A model generated the notes under the pieces. The model did not search any database. It saw nothing but the letters and a program-made list of their open reading frames with translations, and was not told the DNA's origin. Positions 18,328 to 27,340 of a stretch of DNA of 64,000 nt are shown piece after piece. Source of the stretch: JAPPHA01 sp965221575. Its GTDB lineage: Bacteria; Pseudomonadota; Alphaproteobacteria; Rhodobacterales; Rhodobacteraceae. The stretch covers positions 558,001 through 622,000 of the forward strand of contig CBDCSM010000014.1 of NCBI GenBank assembly GCA_965221575.1. The letters are read 5' to 3'. Both the position numbers and the translations under genes were made by a program. Within the stretch, counting starts at the first letter, position 1; each line of letters begins with the position of its first letter.

Positions 18328-19344
18328 CTAGTCCTTCAGGGTCGCGACGAATTTCAGGCGTAGCTGGTCGGCAATCACCGCCAGGATCAATAGCGCGCCG
18401 AGAACGACCGTCTGGAGGTAGCTTTCGATCCGGGCAAGGTTCATCCCGTTCTGCACCAGGCCAATGAAAAGTGCGCCAAGCACCACGTTTTCCAGCCGTC
18501 CGACGCCACCGCGCAAACTGACCCCAGCAATGACGCAGGCGGCGATCGATTCCAGCGGCATCGAAGCGCCGATATTTGCTTCGCCCGTGTCCAGACGGGC
18601 GGTCAGCAGCATTCCCGTCACGGCGGCGAAGAATGCGCAGAGCACGTAGGTCAGGAAGAGCACGCCCCGCGTGTTGATCCCGGAGAGTGACGCTGCCTTG
18701 AGATTGCCGCCCACGGCGTAGAAATGCCGGCCGTAGGGTGTGCGGTACAGGAAGACGTAGAGCGCCAGGACAAGGACCGTGGCGACCAGCACCGGCGTGG
18801 GAATGCCAAGGAAATTCCCGAAACCGAACATGTCGCCGAACTGTATGGGCATTCCGTAGACTGGCACACCGCCGGTCAGGTAGAGTGCAATGCCGAAACC
18901 CACCGATGCCATGCCCAGCGACATCATGAAGGGCGAGACATTGAAATAGGCCACGCCGAAACCGTTCATCATGCCGATCGACGTGCCCGCGGCGATCCCG
19001 GCGAAACAGCCGACGGTGATCGACAGCCAGACGGCCTCGGGCATTGCGGCGTAGACGGCGGCCATGGCCATGGCGCCCGCGACCGAAGCCAGCGCGAGGA
19101 TCGTGCCGACCGAGAGGTCGAACCCTCCGGTCAGCAGCGCAAGCATCTGCCCGATCGAGACGATCGTCAGGTAGACCGATTGCCTGAGCACATTCGTCAG
19201 GTTGCGCAAGGTCAGGAAGTTCTCGGACATCAGCGTGAAGATCACCAGGGCGGCGAGCAGCAGGAATGGCAGGATGCCGAGCCTGACGAAGGCCCGCTTG
19301 AGAAGGTGGGTCACTGCACTTTCGGCGGACTTTTCCCTGGTCAT
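18328..19344 (-). CDS. ribose-type ABC transporter permease
   Basis: A 338-residue RbsC-family permease. Recognisable stretches are ENFLTLRNLTNVLRQS, LLTGGFDLSVGTILALASV and SLRGGVGRLENVVLGALFIGL, the last near the ATPase coupling region. About ten membrane segments are apparent. It ends 11 bases before pxpA and its start abuts the ATPase stop. It forms the membrane channel for the ABC system whose binding protein is TorT-like. Confidence 0.9.
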   Translation of the reverse strand: MTREKSAESAVTHLLKRAFVRLGILPFLLLAALVIFTLMSENFLTLRNLTNVLRQSVYLTIVSIGQMLALLTGGFDLSVGTILALASVAGAMAMAAVYAAMPEAVWLSITVGCFAGIAAGTSIGMMNGFGVAYFNVSPFMMSLGMASVGFGIALYLTGGVPVYGMPIQFGDMFGFGNFLGIPTPVLVATVLVLALYVFLYRTPYGRHFYAVGGNLKAASLSGINTRGVLFLTYVLCAFFAAVTGMLLTARLDTGEANIGASMPLESIAACVIAGVSLRGGVGRLENVVLGALFIGLVQNGMNLARIESYLQTVVLGALLILAVIADQLRLKFVATLKD

Positions 19345-20840
19345 CAGCGTCCCTCTCTTTCGAAGAAATGCGCCAGGACGGCCTCTTCGGTGATACGTTC
19401 CCCCTTGAGTTGCGCCTGCACCCGACCGCGATAGAACACGTAGGCCCTGTCAGAGAGATGAAGGATCTCCGGGAGGTCGGATGAAACAAGGACGACCGCC
19501 ACGCCCTGCCGTGCAAGCTCCACGATGAATTCGTAGATTGCCGCCCTGGTGCCCACATCGACACCGACGGTCGGTTCGTCAAAGGCGATCAGCCTGAAAT
19601 CACGCGTGAGGCTTCTGGCCAGCATCACCTTCTGTTGATTTCCGCCCGAGAACTGATCGGTGGTCCGCTCGATCCGCTGCGGCTGCAGGTTCATCCGGTC
19701 GGCCAGTTCACCCGCCGCGCGCCGTTCACCTCCCGGATTCAGCAGGGGGCCGCGTGAAAACGGCTCGGTGTCGAGCGCCGGCAGCGAGATATTCTCGCGT
19801 GCCGAACGCATCATCATCAGGCCCTCGATGCGCCGGTCAGAAGGCAGGTAGAGGAAACCGTCTCGAATATTCCGTTTTGGCCCGTGGCCCGTGGATTCCC
19901 GGCCACGATACCGCACCCGTCCCGCAGCAATCGAACGGGCGCCGAATGCCGCCTGCAGCAACTCCGATTTGCCGGAGCCGACCAGGCCGGCCAACCCCAC
20001 GATTTCGCCTGATCGCACAACAAGCGAAACGCCTTCGACCATGCCGTCGCGCGTGGTCAGGTCTTCGATCTCCAGCACCGAAGCGCCGGCGGCACGTGTA
20101 CTCCGTTCCGGGAAGATCTTGCCCACCTCGCGGCCGGTCATCAACTGGACCAGGACATTCTCCGAAGCCTCCACTGCATTCACCGTATCGATATGACAGC
20201 CGTCTCGCAGCACGGTGATGCGGCTCCCGATTTGCCAGATTTCCGCCATCCGGTGGGTGATGTAGACAATGCCGATGCCGCGCGCCGTCAGTTCACCGAT
20301 CAATCTGAACAGCTGGTCCGTCTGGTGGCTGGTCAGCGATGCTGTCGGTTCATCCAGGATCAGCACAGAAAGGTCGGACCGGAACGCCTTGGCAATCTCC
20401 ACCATCTGCTGCTCTGCTCGCGTCAGGCGATCGACGCGCGCCGCCGGATCGATGCGGAAATCGAGCTCATCCAGGATTTCGCGCGCATGTCTGCGGCTTT
20501 GCCTCCAGTCAATGAATGCCCCTTTCACGGGTTCCGCGCCGAGAAAGAGGTTCTCCTCCACCGTCATCTGCGGAATCAGCGAAAAGTCCTGGAAGACCGC
20601 GGAAATCCCCAGTTCGCGCGCGTCGTGCACCGAATGGAGCGAAACCTGCCGGCCCTTGAAGTAGAGCGTGCCCGACGTGGGCTGGACGGCACCAGCAAGG
20701 ATCGAGATCAGGGTCGATTTGCCGGCGCCGTTTTCTCCGAAGAGCATGTGCACCTCACCCGCGCGAAGATCGAAATCCACGGAATCAAGCGCCCGCACTC
20801 CCGGATAGTCCTTGGTGACGGAGCGCGTCGCGACCAACAC
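19344..20840 (-). CDS. ribose-type ABC transporter ATPase (two ATPase domains)
   Basis: A 498-residue RbsA-type protein with duplicated ATPase domains. The first has Walker A GENGAGKST, signature LTRAEQQMVEIA and Walker B LILDEPTASL. The second has a variant Walker A region GLVGSGKSEL, signature FSGGNQQKVMLA and IAFDEPTVGVDVG. It energises the permease encoded next. The GTG start at 20840 lies inside the foot of a hairpin (20837-20863), so its translation may be limited relative to the binding protein. Confidence 0.9.
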   Translation of the reverse strand: MLVATRSVTKDYPGVRALDSVDFDLRAGEVHMLFGENGAGKSTLISILAGAVQPTSGTLYFKGRQVSLHSVHDARELGISAVFQDFSLIPQMTVEENLFLGAEPVKGAFIDWRQSRRHAREILDELDFRIDPAARVDRLTRAEQQMVEIAKAFRSDLSVLILDEPTASLTSHQTDQLFRLIGELTARGIGIVYITHRMAEIWQIGSRITVLRDGCHIDTVNAVEASENVLVQLMTGREVGKIFPERSTRAAGASVLEIEDLTTRDGMVEGVSLVVRSGEIVGLAGLVGSGKSELLQAAFGARSIAAGRVRYRGRESTGHGPKRNIRDGFLYLPSDRRIEGLMMMRSARENISLPALDTEPFSRGPLLNPGGERRAAGELADRMNLQPQRIERTTDQFSGGNQQKVMLARSLTRDFRLIAFDEPTVGVDVGTRAAIYEFIVELARQGVAVVLVSSDLPEILHLSDRAYVFYRGRVQAQLKGERITEEAVLAHFFEREGR

Positions 20841-20863
20841 CTCGCCCGTGACGGGCGAGGTGT
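20837..20863 (-). promoter_or_regulatory. hairpin over the ATPase start
   Basis: A perfect 12-bp stem ACACCTCGCCCG / CGGGCGAGGTGT with a 3-base loop lies between the binding-protein and ATPase genes. Its 3' arm in the mRNA carries the GAGG and GTG of the ATPase gene. It would stabilise the 3' end of the binding-protein message and hide the next ribosome-binding site. Confidence 0.6.
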
Positions 20864-20911
20864 CATCCGTTGCGAATGTTCGGGACGGAGGGGTAATGGC
20901 CGGACCTTGCC

Positions 20912-21988
20912 CTATTCGACAGTGAAGACCGGGCGGAACCCGTCCGGAGCGAGTGTCGAGGACGGGTCGAACTCGCCATGATTGTCCTGCGTCACGACGT
21001 AGAGCGCGGGACCCGCGTGCTTGACGTAATCTTCACCTTCGAGGATGCGCACCGCTTGGTCGACCGCGATCCGGCCCTGGATCACCGTCGAATCGGTCGG
21101 TGCAGCGAGAATCTGGCCGCGCGCGATGCCGCGGTCCACGCCGGGCGTGTAATAGTAGGAGATCACCTTGACCTGGTCGGTCAACCCGCGCGAACGCAGG
21201 ATCGGTACGGCAGCCTCGGCGGTCACAGCCGTGCCGACAATGTAGTTGATGTCGGGATGTGTCTCGAGCGTATCCTCGACCAGCTTGGCCTGCACCTCCT
21301 TGCCGGTGTCTCCGTACCTGGTATCGACCAGGTTGACGGCGCTGCCCTCGATCGCATCTGCGAAGCCCGCATTGCCCGCCTCGACCCAGCCGGCCCCAGC
21401 GGGTCCGGGGAACCACGCTGCCTTGACCGTGCCGCCTCCAGCGGGGTGTCGGCTGGCAAGGAATTCGCCTGCCTTGGCGCCCATCTCGCCGAAGGAGACC
21501 AGCGACTTGGCCGACAGCTGATCCGACGACATGCCGTTGATCACGTCGATCACCGGGATATCCTTTGCCCTAATTTCGCCGACGAGGTTGTTCAGTCCGT
21601 CGAAGGAAATTGCCCCTATGATGACCGCGTCGGCCCCTGCCGAAACGCAATCTTCGATCTGCGATATCTGGGTGTTGAGTTCGGTATAGCCGCCGGCTTC
21701 AACGACGGTTGCCGCCACGCCAAGTCGCCTGGCCTCGTCGACCACGCCATAGTCGACACCCAGCCAATAGGCATCCTTCATGTGCGGGAAGGAGATGCAG
21801 AGATCCCATTTCTGTCCGGCTGCATCCAGCGGCACGTAGTCCAGGCTGGAGCGCGGACTGGACATGTCGAACGGCGGGTCCCAGACCTCGACCGTGTAGG
21901 GATACCAGTTTTCGGCCTGCGCCGTCGTGCCGAGCCACAGCGCCAGCGCGACCGCGGAAGACACGGCATGTTTATGTGATGTTTTCAT
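20912..21988 (-). CDS. TorT-like periplasmic sugar-type binding protein
   Basis: A 358-residue exported protein: signal peptide ending GTTAQA, then WYPYTVEVWDPPFDM. The block KWDLCISFPHMKDAYWLGVDYGVVDEARRLGV closely matches TorT, the periplasmic partner of the TorS sensor. Further family stretches are VVEAGGYTELNTQISQIEDC and DAVIIGAISFDGL. Here no histidine kinase is nearby; instead the gene heads an ABC operon, so it most likely delivers a ligand to the permease. The ligand may be the compound processed by PxpABC. It is first in the operon and divergent from a LysR gene. Confidence 0.85.
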   Translation of the reverse strand: MKTSHKHAVSSAVALALWLGTTAQAENWYPYTVEVWDPPFDMSSPRSSLDYVPLDAAGQKWDLCISFPHMKDAYWLGVDYGVVDEARRLGVAATVVEAGGYTELNTQISQIEDCVSAGADAVIIGAISFDGLNNLVGEIRAKDIPVIDVINGMSSDQLSAKSLVSFGEMGAKAGEFLASRHPAGGGTVKAAWFPGPAGAGWVEAGNAGFADAIEGSAVNLVDTRYGDTGKEVQAKLVEDTLETHPDINYIVGTAVTAEAAVPILRSRGLTDQVKVISYYYTPGVDRGIARGQILAAPTDSTVIQGRIAVDQAVRILEGEDYVKHAGPALYVVTQDNHGEFDPSSTLAPDGFRPVFTVE

Positions 21989-22293
21989 GTCTTTCTCCCA
22001 AGGACAGAATTCAGATTTGTGCCGCCATTGAGGCGATCTTCTGGGAGCGTAGTTTTGCGCACTTCAATTGTAAAATACGAATATTATGTACTTAAATTTG
22101 AAAAAATTGATGGAATGATCCCAGGAAGCGATGCCCTGAATGTGTTTGCGCCCGGAATTCGATATGACCCCAAATATCTATAATTTAACAGATTTCGAGA
22201 TGTCGATCGGCGACATTCGGCTTGCGGTTGCCGAAGAGTGGAATTATGCTGAACTATTGAAAATCAAAAAAGACAAACATGAATATCTGAAAA
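21989..22293. promoter_or_regulatory. divergent promoter region
   Basis: About 305 AT-rich bases separate the start of the TorT-like gene (minus) from the LysR gene (plus). It must carry both promoters and is the probable LysR operator region. No single T-N11-A site stands out enough to name. Confidence 0.5.
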
Positions 22294-23199
22294 ATGAAAC
22301 AACCATCACTGCGCCAGATCCGCTATTTCACCGCCGTTGCAAATGCCGGGCAGATCTCCCGTGCCGCCAGGGAGCTCAACGTCTCTCAATCCACGTTGAC
22401 CACGGCCATCAAGGAGCTCGAGGAGACCATCGGAACTCCATTTTTTGTCCGGCACAGCGGCGGCGTTTCACTGACCTACGAAGGAAATATCTTCCTGGAT
22501 CATTCACGTCGAATCGTGGTGGCGGTCGACGAGGCGGTCCGGGCGCCGCGCCGCAAGCGGGATGATATCCAGGGGCGGCTTCGCCTGGCGCTGACCTACA
22601 CTGTCGCGGGTTATTACATCCCTCCCTATCTCGAGAGGTTTCAGAGATCGTTTCCGAACGTCAGCCTGCAACTGACCGAGGCACCGCGGGACGTGATCGA
22701 GGACGGACTGGTTTCCGACGTATTCGACTTGGCCGTGCTCCTGACCTCCAACATCATCGATCAGGAGGGACTGAAATTCGAAACCCTGATGCAGTCGCGC
22801 CGACGGCTCTGGTTGCCGACGCTGCATCCGTTGCTGTCGCAAGACACGATTACACTGGCCGATGTATCGCGCGAGCCCTACATCATGCTCACCGTGGACG
22901 AAGCCAGCAACACGGCGCAGCGTTACTGGAACAAGACCGCGTACCGGCCAAACACCATATTTCGAACGTCGTCGCTGGAGGCGGTCAGGTCACTGGTCTC
23001 GGGCGGCATGGGGGTCACGATTCTGTCGGACATGGTCTATCGGCCGTGGTCGCTTGACGGCCGGCGTGTCGAGGCGACGTCGCTTGCCGACACTGTGCCG
23101 ACCATGGACGTCGGAATGGCATGGGCCGCCAATGTGGAGTTGAACAGCGCGGCGGCGGCGTTCCGGGAATTCATGCATCTCGGAGATGTTTCCCACTGA
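22294..23199 (+). CDS. LysR-family transcriptional regulator
   Basis: A 301-residue LysR protein. The N-terminal winged helix-turn-helix reads LRQIRYFTAVANAGQISRAA and LNVSQSTLTTAIKELEETIG. The C-terminal half is a periplasmic-binding-like effector domain (RLRLALTYTVAGYYIPPYLE; later SLVSGGMGVTILSDMVYRPW). It is transcribed away from the TorT-ABC-pxp operon, the classical arrangement for a LysR activator of that operon. The effector may be the transported compound. Confidence 0.9.
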   Translation: MKQPSLRQIRYFTAVANAGQISRAARELNVSQSTLTTAIKELEETIGTPFFVRHSGGVSLTYEGNIFLDHSRRIVVAVDEAVRAPRRKRDDIQGRLRLALTYTVAGYYIPPYLERFQRSFPNVSLQLTEAPRDVIEDGLVSDVFDLAVLLTSNIIDQEGLKFETLMQSRRRLWLPTLHPLLSQDTITLADVSREPYIMLTVDEASNTAQRYWNKTAYRPNTIFRTSSLEAVRSLVSGGMGVTILSDMVYRPWSLDGRRVEATSLADTVPTMDVGMAWAANVELNSAAAAFREFMHLGDVSH

Positions 23200-23295
23200 C
23201 CTCGACTTCCCCGCATCGGGTGCCGGGTCGCCAATTCGCGGGGCATTTCACGAAAGAACTGCCTCGCGCAAACTCGCCCGCAGCCGGATTCGATG

Positions 23296-23377
23296 TTGCC
23301 AAAAAACGCAAAAATAGTATGAAAACGACGAATTTTCCAAAACTTTTTGCCAGTTCCGACGAAAAAGTATATGAAAC
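23296..23377 (+). promoter_or_regulatory. candidate AraC-type operator, two direct repeats
   Basis: Two similar 31-bp stretches, 23296-23326 and 23347-23377, both begin TTGCCA and share an ACG, A-run and TATGAAA pattern. Their starts are 51 bases apart, about five helical turns. A TATAAA box follows at about 23383. This fits direct-repeat sites of an AraC activator next to a promoter of the polyol operon, whose AraC gene is at 27341. Confidence 0.4.
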
Positions 23378-23466
23378 AGGCATATAAATACTAGACCGGC
23401 AGCAAGCAACATTCATATCGTCAGGGTTCATTGCGTACGCAAGCGTAACTCTTGAGGAGAGAAATT

Positions 23467-24774
23467 ATGAAAAGACTTCGCAACTCTGCCTTCGTTCTGG
23501 CAGCGTGCCTGGGCGGTGCCGGTGGCGCATTGGCAGGCGAACTGACGATCGCGACCGTCAACAACGGGCACATGATCGAAATGCAAAAACTGACACCTGA
23601 GTTTGAAGCAGCCAATCCCGGGATTACCCTGAACTGGGTGGTTCTCGAGGAAGGTATCCTGCGCAGCCGGGTCACGACGGACATTTCGACCAAGGGTGGC
23701 CAGTTCGACGTCATGACGATCGGAATGTACGAGGCGCCGATCTGGGGTTCGCGCGGCTGGCTTGAACCGCTCGAATTCGGCGATGACTACGATGTCGACG
23801 ACATTCTTCCGGCCATGCGTGACGGCCTGAGCCACGACGGTACGCTGTATGCGGCTCCGTTCTATGGCGAGAGCTCCATGATCATGTACCGAAAGGACCT
23901 GGTCGAGGGCGCAGGCATGTCGATCGAGGACAACCCGACATGGGATCATGTTCGCGATGTCGCTGCGGCGATCCACGATGCCGACAATGGCGTCTATGGC
24001 ATCTGCCTGCGCGGCAAGCCGGGCTGGGGCGACAACATGGCGTTCATCACCACCATGGCCAACAGCTTTGGCGCACAGTGGTTCAACATGGACTGGACCC
24101 CGGCACTCGACAGCGAAGCCTGGAACACCGCCGTCAACTTCTACGTGGATCTGCTGACCAGCTATGGCCCGCCGGGCTCGGAAGGCAATTCGTTCAACGA
24201 AATCCTTGCGCTGATCAACGAAGGCAAGTGCGGAATGTGGATTGACGCGACCATTGCCGCGTCGTTCGTGTCCGACCCCGGCCAGTCGAAGGTCGCCGAC
24301 CAGATGGCATTTGCCCAGTCGCCTTACCAGGTCACCAAGAAAGGTGCGAACTGGCTCTGGGCATGGGCGCTTGCGGTTCCGGCAGGAACCAAGCAGGCCG
24401 ACGACGCCAGGAAGTTCATTGAATGGGCAACGTCGAAATCCTACATCGAACTCGTCGCATCGAAAAACGGATGGGGCAGCGTTCCGACGGGAACACGGCA
24501 GTCGACCTACGACAACACGATGTTCCAGGAGGCCGCGACATTCGACGAAGCCGAGCTGAAGGCGATCCTGTCGGCGAACCCGAACGATTCGACCTTGAAT
24601 CCATCACCGTACATTGGTGTTCAGTTTGCGGCGATTCCGGAATTCCAGGCAATCGGCATTGCCGTTGGCCAGCAAATGACCGCGGCGCTGGCTGGCGAAA
24701 TCTCGGTCGAGGAAGCACTGGCGAATGCGCAAATAGCTGCTGATCGGGAAATGAGAAAGGCCGGTTACTACTGA
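23467..24774 (+). CDS. smoE: polyol ABC transporter substrate-binding protein
   Basis: A 435-residue exported binding protein of the sorbitol/mannitol type. Signal peptide LRNSAFVLAACLGGAGGALA is followed by ELTIATVNNGHMIEMQKL and WVVLEEGILRSRVTTDIS, then GGQFDVMTIGMYEAPIW. The start has a GAGGAGA site 7 bases upstream. It is the first gene of the polyol operon (binding protein, two permeases, dehydrogenase, regulator, second dehydrogenase, ATPase), as in Rhodobacter smo systems. Exact polyol specificity is inferred. Confidence 0.9.
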   Translation: MKRLRNSAFVLAACLGGAGGALAGELTIATVNNGHMIEMQKLTPEFEAANPGITLNWVVLEEGILRSRVTTDISTKGGQFDVMTIGMYEAPIWGSRGWLEPLEFGDDYDVDDILPAMRDGLSHDGTLYAAPFYGESSMIMYRKDLVEGAGMSIEDNPTWDHVRDVAAAIHDADNGVYGICLRGKPGWGDNMAFITTMANSFGAQWFNMDWTPALDSEAWNTAVNFYVDLLTSYGPPGSEGNSFNEILALINEGKCGMWIDATIAASFVSDPGQSKVADQMAFAQSPYQVTKKGANWLWAWALAVPAGTKQADDARKFIEWATSKSYIELVASKNGWGSVPTGTRQSTYDNTMFQEAATFDEAELKAILSANPNDSTLNPSPYIGVQFAAIPEFQAIGIAVGQQMTAALAGEISVEEALANAQIAADREMRKAGYY

Positions 24775-24783
24775 GTCTTCTTG

Positions 24784-24851
24784 CTCCTGCACCTGTTTCG
24801 GCAATAGGTGCAGGAGGGAAAATGTTCCGGCGCGCATCGGCGCGCCGGAAC
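24784..24851 (+). terminator. two tandem hairpins after the binding-protein gene
   Basis: First stem CTCCTGCACCT (24784-24794) pairs perfectly with AGGTGCAGGAG (24806-24816). Second stem GTTCCGGCGCGC (24824-24835) pairs perfectly with GCGCGCCGGAAC (24840-24851) around an ATCG loop. There is no long T-run. They probably cause partial termination or block 3' decay, raising the amount of binding protein over the permeases. Confidence 0.75.
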
Positions 24852-24874
24852 GAAACTGAACCTGGGAACATTCG

Positions 24875-25735
24875 ATGAACCCGAAACTCGCCCGATGGCT
24901 TCAGGCTCCGAGCATCGTCATTCTGCTGCTCTGGATGATCGTTCCATTGGGCATGACCATTTACTTCTCGACCATTCGCTACAATCTGCTCTATCCCGAA
25001 CGTACCGGGTTCATAGGGTGGTCGAACTACGAGTTCTTTTATACCGACCCTTCATTCTGGCCCGCCGTGTTCAACACTCTTGTCCTCGTGGGCTCCGTAC
25101 TTGCGATTTCGGTTGTGCTCGGTCTCGCGATCGCCGTGCTGATCGATCGCCCGTTCGCCGGCCGGGGAATTGTCCGGGTGATGCTGATATCGCCGTTTTT
25201 CATCATGCCGACCGTGAATGCGCTGTTGTGGAAAAACATGCTGTTGAATCCGATTTACGGCATTTTCGCGGCGCTCGCGCAGGCCATCGGTGCCGAACCG
25301 GTCGACTGGCTGGCCCAATTGCCGTTACTCTCGGTGATACTCATCGTCAGTTGGCAGTGGACACCGTTTGCGATCCTGATCTTCATGACTTCGCTGCAAA
25401 GCCAGGACCAGGAGCAAAAGGAAGCGGCGCTGCTGGACGGCGCCGGATTCCTGTCCCAGTTTTTCAATCTCACCTTGCCGCATCTCGCGCGCCCGATTGC
25501 CGTGGTGATCCTGATTCAGATGATCTTTCACCTCTCGATCTTTGCGGAAATATTCGTCACGACAGGAGGCGGCCCCGGGAACCAGTCGACCAACCTCACG
25601 TTCCTGATCTTCGCCCAGGCGTTGCAGGGGTTTGATGTCGGGGTGGCTTCCGCCGGTGGCGTCTTTGCCATCATCCTCGCCAATATCGTCGCCATTTTCC
25701 TGGTGCGATTCATTGGCAAGAGCCTGGCGGTCTGA
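24875..25735 (+). CDS. smoF: polyol ABC transporter permease, MalF-like
   Basis: A 286-residue inner-membrane protein with about six hydrophobic segments. It contains the MalF/MalG-type coupling motif as EAALLDGAGFLSQFFNLTLPHLARP. SmoF/MtlF family stretches include GFIGWSNYEFFYTDPSFWPA. It follows the tandem hairpins and is three bases before the second permease gene. It forms half of the channel. Confidence 0.9.
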   Translation: MNPKLARWLQAPSIVILLLWMIVPLGMTIYFSTIRYNLLYPERTGFIGWSNYEFFYTDPSFWPAVFNTLVLVGSVLAISVVLGLAIAVLIDRPFAGRGIVRVMLISPFFIMPTVNALLWKNMLLNPIYGIFAALAQAIGAEPVDWLAQLPLLSVILIVSWQWTPFAILIFMTSLQSQDQEQKEAALLDGAGFLSQFFNLTLPHLARPIAVVILIQMIFHLSIFAEIFVTTGGGPGNQSTNLTFLIFAQALQGFDVGVASAGGVFAIILANIVAIFLVRFIGKSLAV

Positions 25736-25738
25736 GCG

Positions 25739-26569
25739 ATGACCGACCGCGACAAGGAACGGCTCAAGCACCGGGCTGCGGTAATCGCCGGCTGGGTCAT
25801 TGCCAGCCTGATGTTCTTCCCGATTTTCTGGATGTTTCTGACCAGCGTAAAGACAGAGCTCCAGGCCATTTCCGTGCCGCCAAAGGTGTTCTTCAAGCCC
25901 ACGTTCGAGAACTATGTCCTGATCGAAGAACGTACCGACTACTTCCGCTTCGCATGGAATTCGATTGTCACCAGTTTCGGCGGCACGGCACTGGCGATGC
26001 TGATCGCGATCCCCTCGGCATACGCCATGGCGTTCAACCCGGGCCGGTGGACGAAGGACATCCTGCTGTGGATGCTGTCCACCAAGATGCTTCCGGCAGT
26101 CGGCGTGATGATGCCGATTTACGTGATTTGCCAGCGGCTGGGGCTGCTCGACACGAAGCTCGCCCTGGTCATTATTTACGCGGCGATCAACCTGCCGGTG
26201 ATCATGCTGATCCTGTTCAATTTCTTCCGTGAAATCCCGAAGGAAATCCTCGAGGCCAGCCGGCTGGACGGCACTTCGACGCTGAACGAGATCACCCAGA
26301 TCGTCGTGCCCCTCGCATGGGGCGGGATCGCGTCGACGGCGCTACTCTCGATCGTGCTTCTCTGGAACGAGGCGTTCTGGTCGATCATTCTGACTTCGGG
26401 GGATGCGGGTACTCTTGTTGCTCTCGTGGCATCGTTCTCGAGTCCGGAGGGGCTGTTCTGGGCGAAACTTTCGGCCGTGTCGACCCTGGCCTGCGCTCCG
26501 ATCATCGCTTTCGGCTGGTTGACCCAGAAACAACTCGTCCAGGGGCTGACTTTCGGAGCCGTGAAGTGA
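25739..26569 (+). CDS. smoG: polyol ABC transporter permease, MalG-like
   Basis: A 276-residue permease, partner of the preceding gene product. The coupling helix region reads EILEASRLDGTSTLNEITQIVVPL, the EAA motif of this class. About six membrane segments are visible. Its stop overlaps the GTG start of the following dehydrogenase gene (GTGA). Confidence 0.9.
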   Translation: MTDRDKERLKHRAAVIAGWVIASLMFFPIFWMFLTSVKTELQAISVPPKVFFKPTFENYVLIEERTDYFRFAWNSIVTSFGGTALAMLIAIPSAYAMAFNPGRWTKDILLWMLSTKMLPAVGVMMPIYVICQRLGLLDTKLALVIIYAAINLPVIMLILFNFFREIPKEILEASRLDGTSTLNEITQIVVPLAWGGIASTALLSIVLLWNEAFWSIILTSGDAGTLVALVASFSSPEGLFWAKLSAVSTLACAPIIAFGWLTQKQLVQGLTFGAVK

Positions 26570-27333
26570 GACCGAATCCCGCTCCGACAAGTCTCACCGG
26601 CAAAACCTGTCTTGTTACCGGCGCCAATGGCGGGATCGGTCAGGCGACCGCCGAACACTTCGCGGCGCTCGGAGCGCGGGTCCTGACCACGGATCTGTGC
26701 GACGATTTTCCAGGCGAGTGCGGGTCCGAGCACCGGGTGTTCGACCTGCTCGCTCCGGAAGGCCTGGCGGCATGCACGGAATGGATCGAACAGGAAGGAC
26801 CGGACATCCTTTTCAACAATGCGGCCGTCTTCGATCTCGGGAGTGTCATCGACGCTGGCCTGGACCAGTTCGACCGGCTGTTCGGAGTGAACGTGCGGGC
26901 GATGTACGCTGTCATGCAGGCTGCGGCCAGGGCCATGATCGCGAGGGAAAAGCCGGGATCGATCATCAACCTTGCGAGCCAGGCGGGGCATCGGGGCGAA
27001 GCCCTTGTCGCTCACTACTGTGCCACCAAGGCAGCGGTCATCAGTTACACCCAATCGGCCGCCCTCGCACTTGCACCCTACGGGATCCGGGTCAACGCGA
27101 TTTCTCCGGGCGTCATCGACACGCCGATGTGGGACACGGTCGACAGGCTTTTCGCCGCCGAGGAGAACAAGGAGATCGGCCAGAAGAAACGGGAAGTCGG
27201 CGAGGCGGTCCCGCTCGGGTACATGGGACGACCCTTCGAGGTGGCGCGTGTCGCCGTGTTCCTGGCGTCGGACCAATCGCAATACATGACCGCCCAGACG
27301 ATTAGCGTCGACGGCGGAAACGTGCCGAGGTAA
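26566..27333 (+). CDS. smoS: short-chain polyol dehydrogenase (sorbitol dehydrogenase-like)
   Basis: A 255-residue SDR. It has the cofactor motif VTGANGGIGQATA, NNAA, the catalytic Ser segment IINLASQAGHRGEALVAHY and the YCATK (YxxxK) motif. It closes with YMTAQTISVDGGNVPR. In smo-type operons this enzyme oxidises glucitol to fructose (L-iditol 2-dehydrogenase activity). The GTG start overlaps the stop of the permease gene. Substrate assignment rests on the operon. Confidence 0.86.
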   Translation: MRPNPAPTSLTGKTCLVTGANGGIGQATAEHFAALGARVLTTDLCDDFPGECGSEHRVFDLLAPEGLAACTEWIEQEGPDILFNNAAVFDLGSVIDAGLDQFDRLFGVNVRAMYAVMQAAARAMIAREKPGSIINLASQAGHRGEALVAHYCATKAAVISYTQSAALALAPYGIRVNAISPGVIDTPMWDTVDRLFAAEENKEIGQKKREVGEAVPLGYMGRPFEVARVAVFLASDQSQYMTAQTISVDGGNVPR

Positions 27334-27340
27334 CGGGATC

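Noticed and set aside
17588..19582. One 664-codon frame that would fuse extra sequence to PxpA
   Set aside because: The first 420 codons are an off-frame reading of the permease gene and the end of the ATPase gene; PxpA starts at the GTG at 18316 with its own ribosome-binding site.
20193..20981. Plus-strand frame of about 262 codons
   Set aside because: It is opposite the RbsA-type ATPase gene with well-defined Walker and signature motifs.
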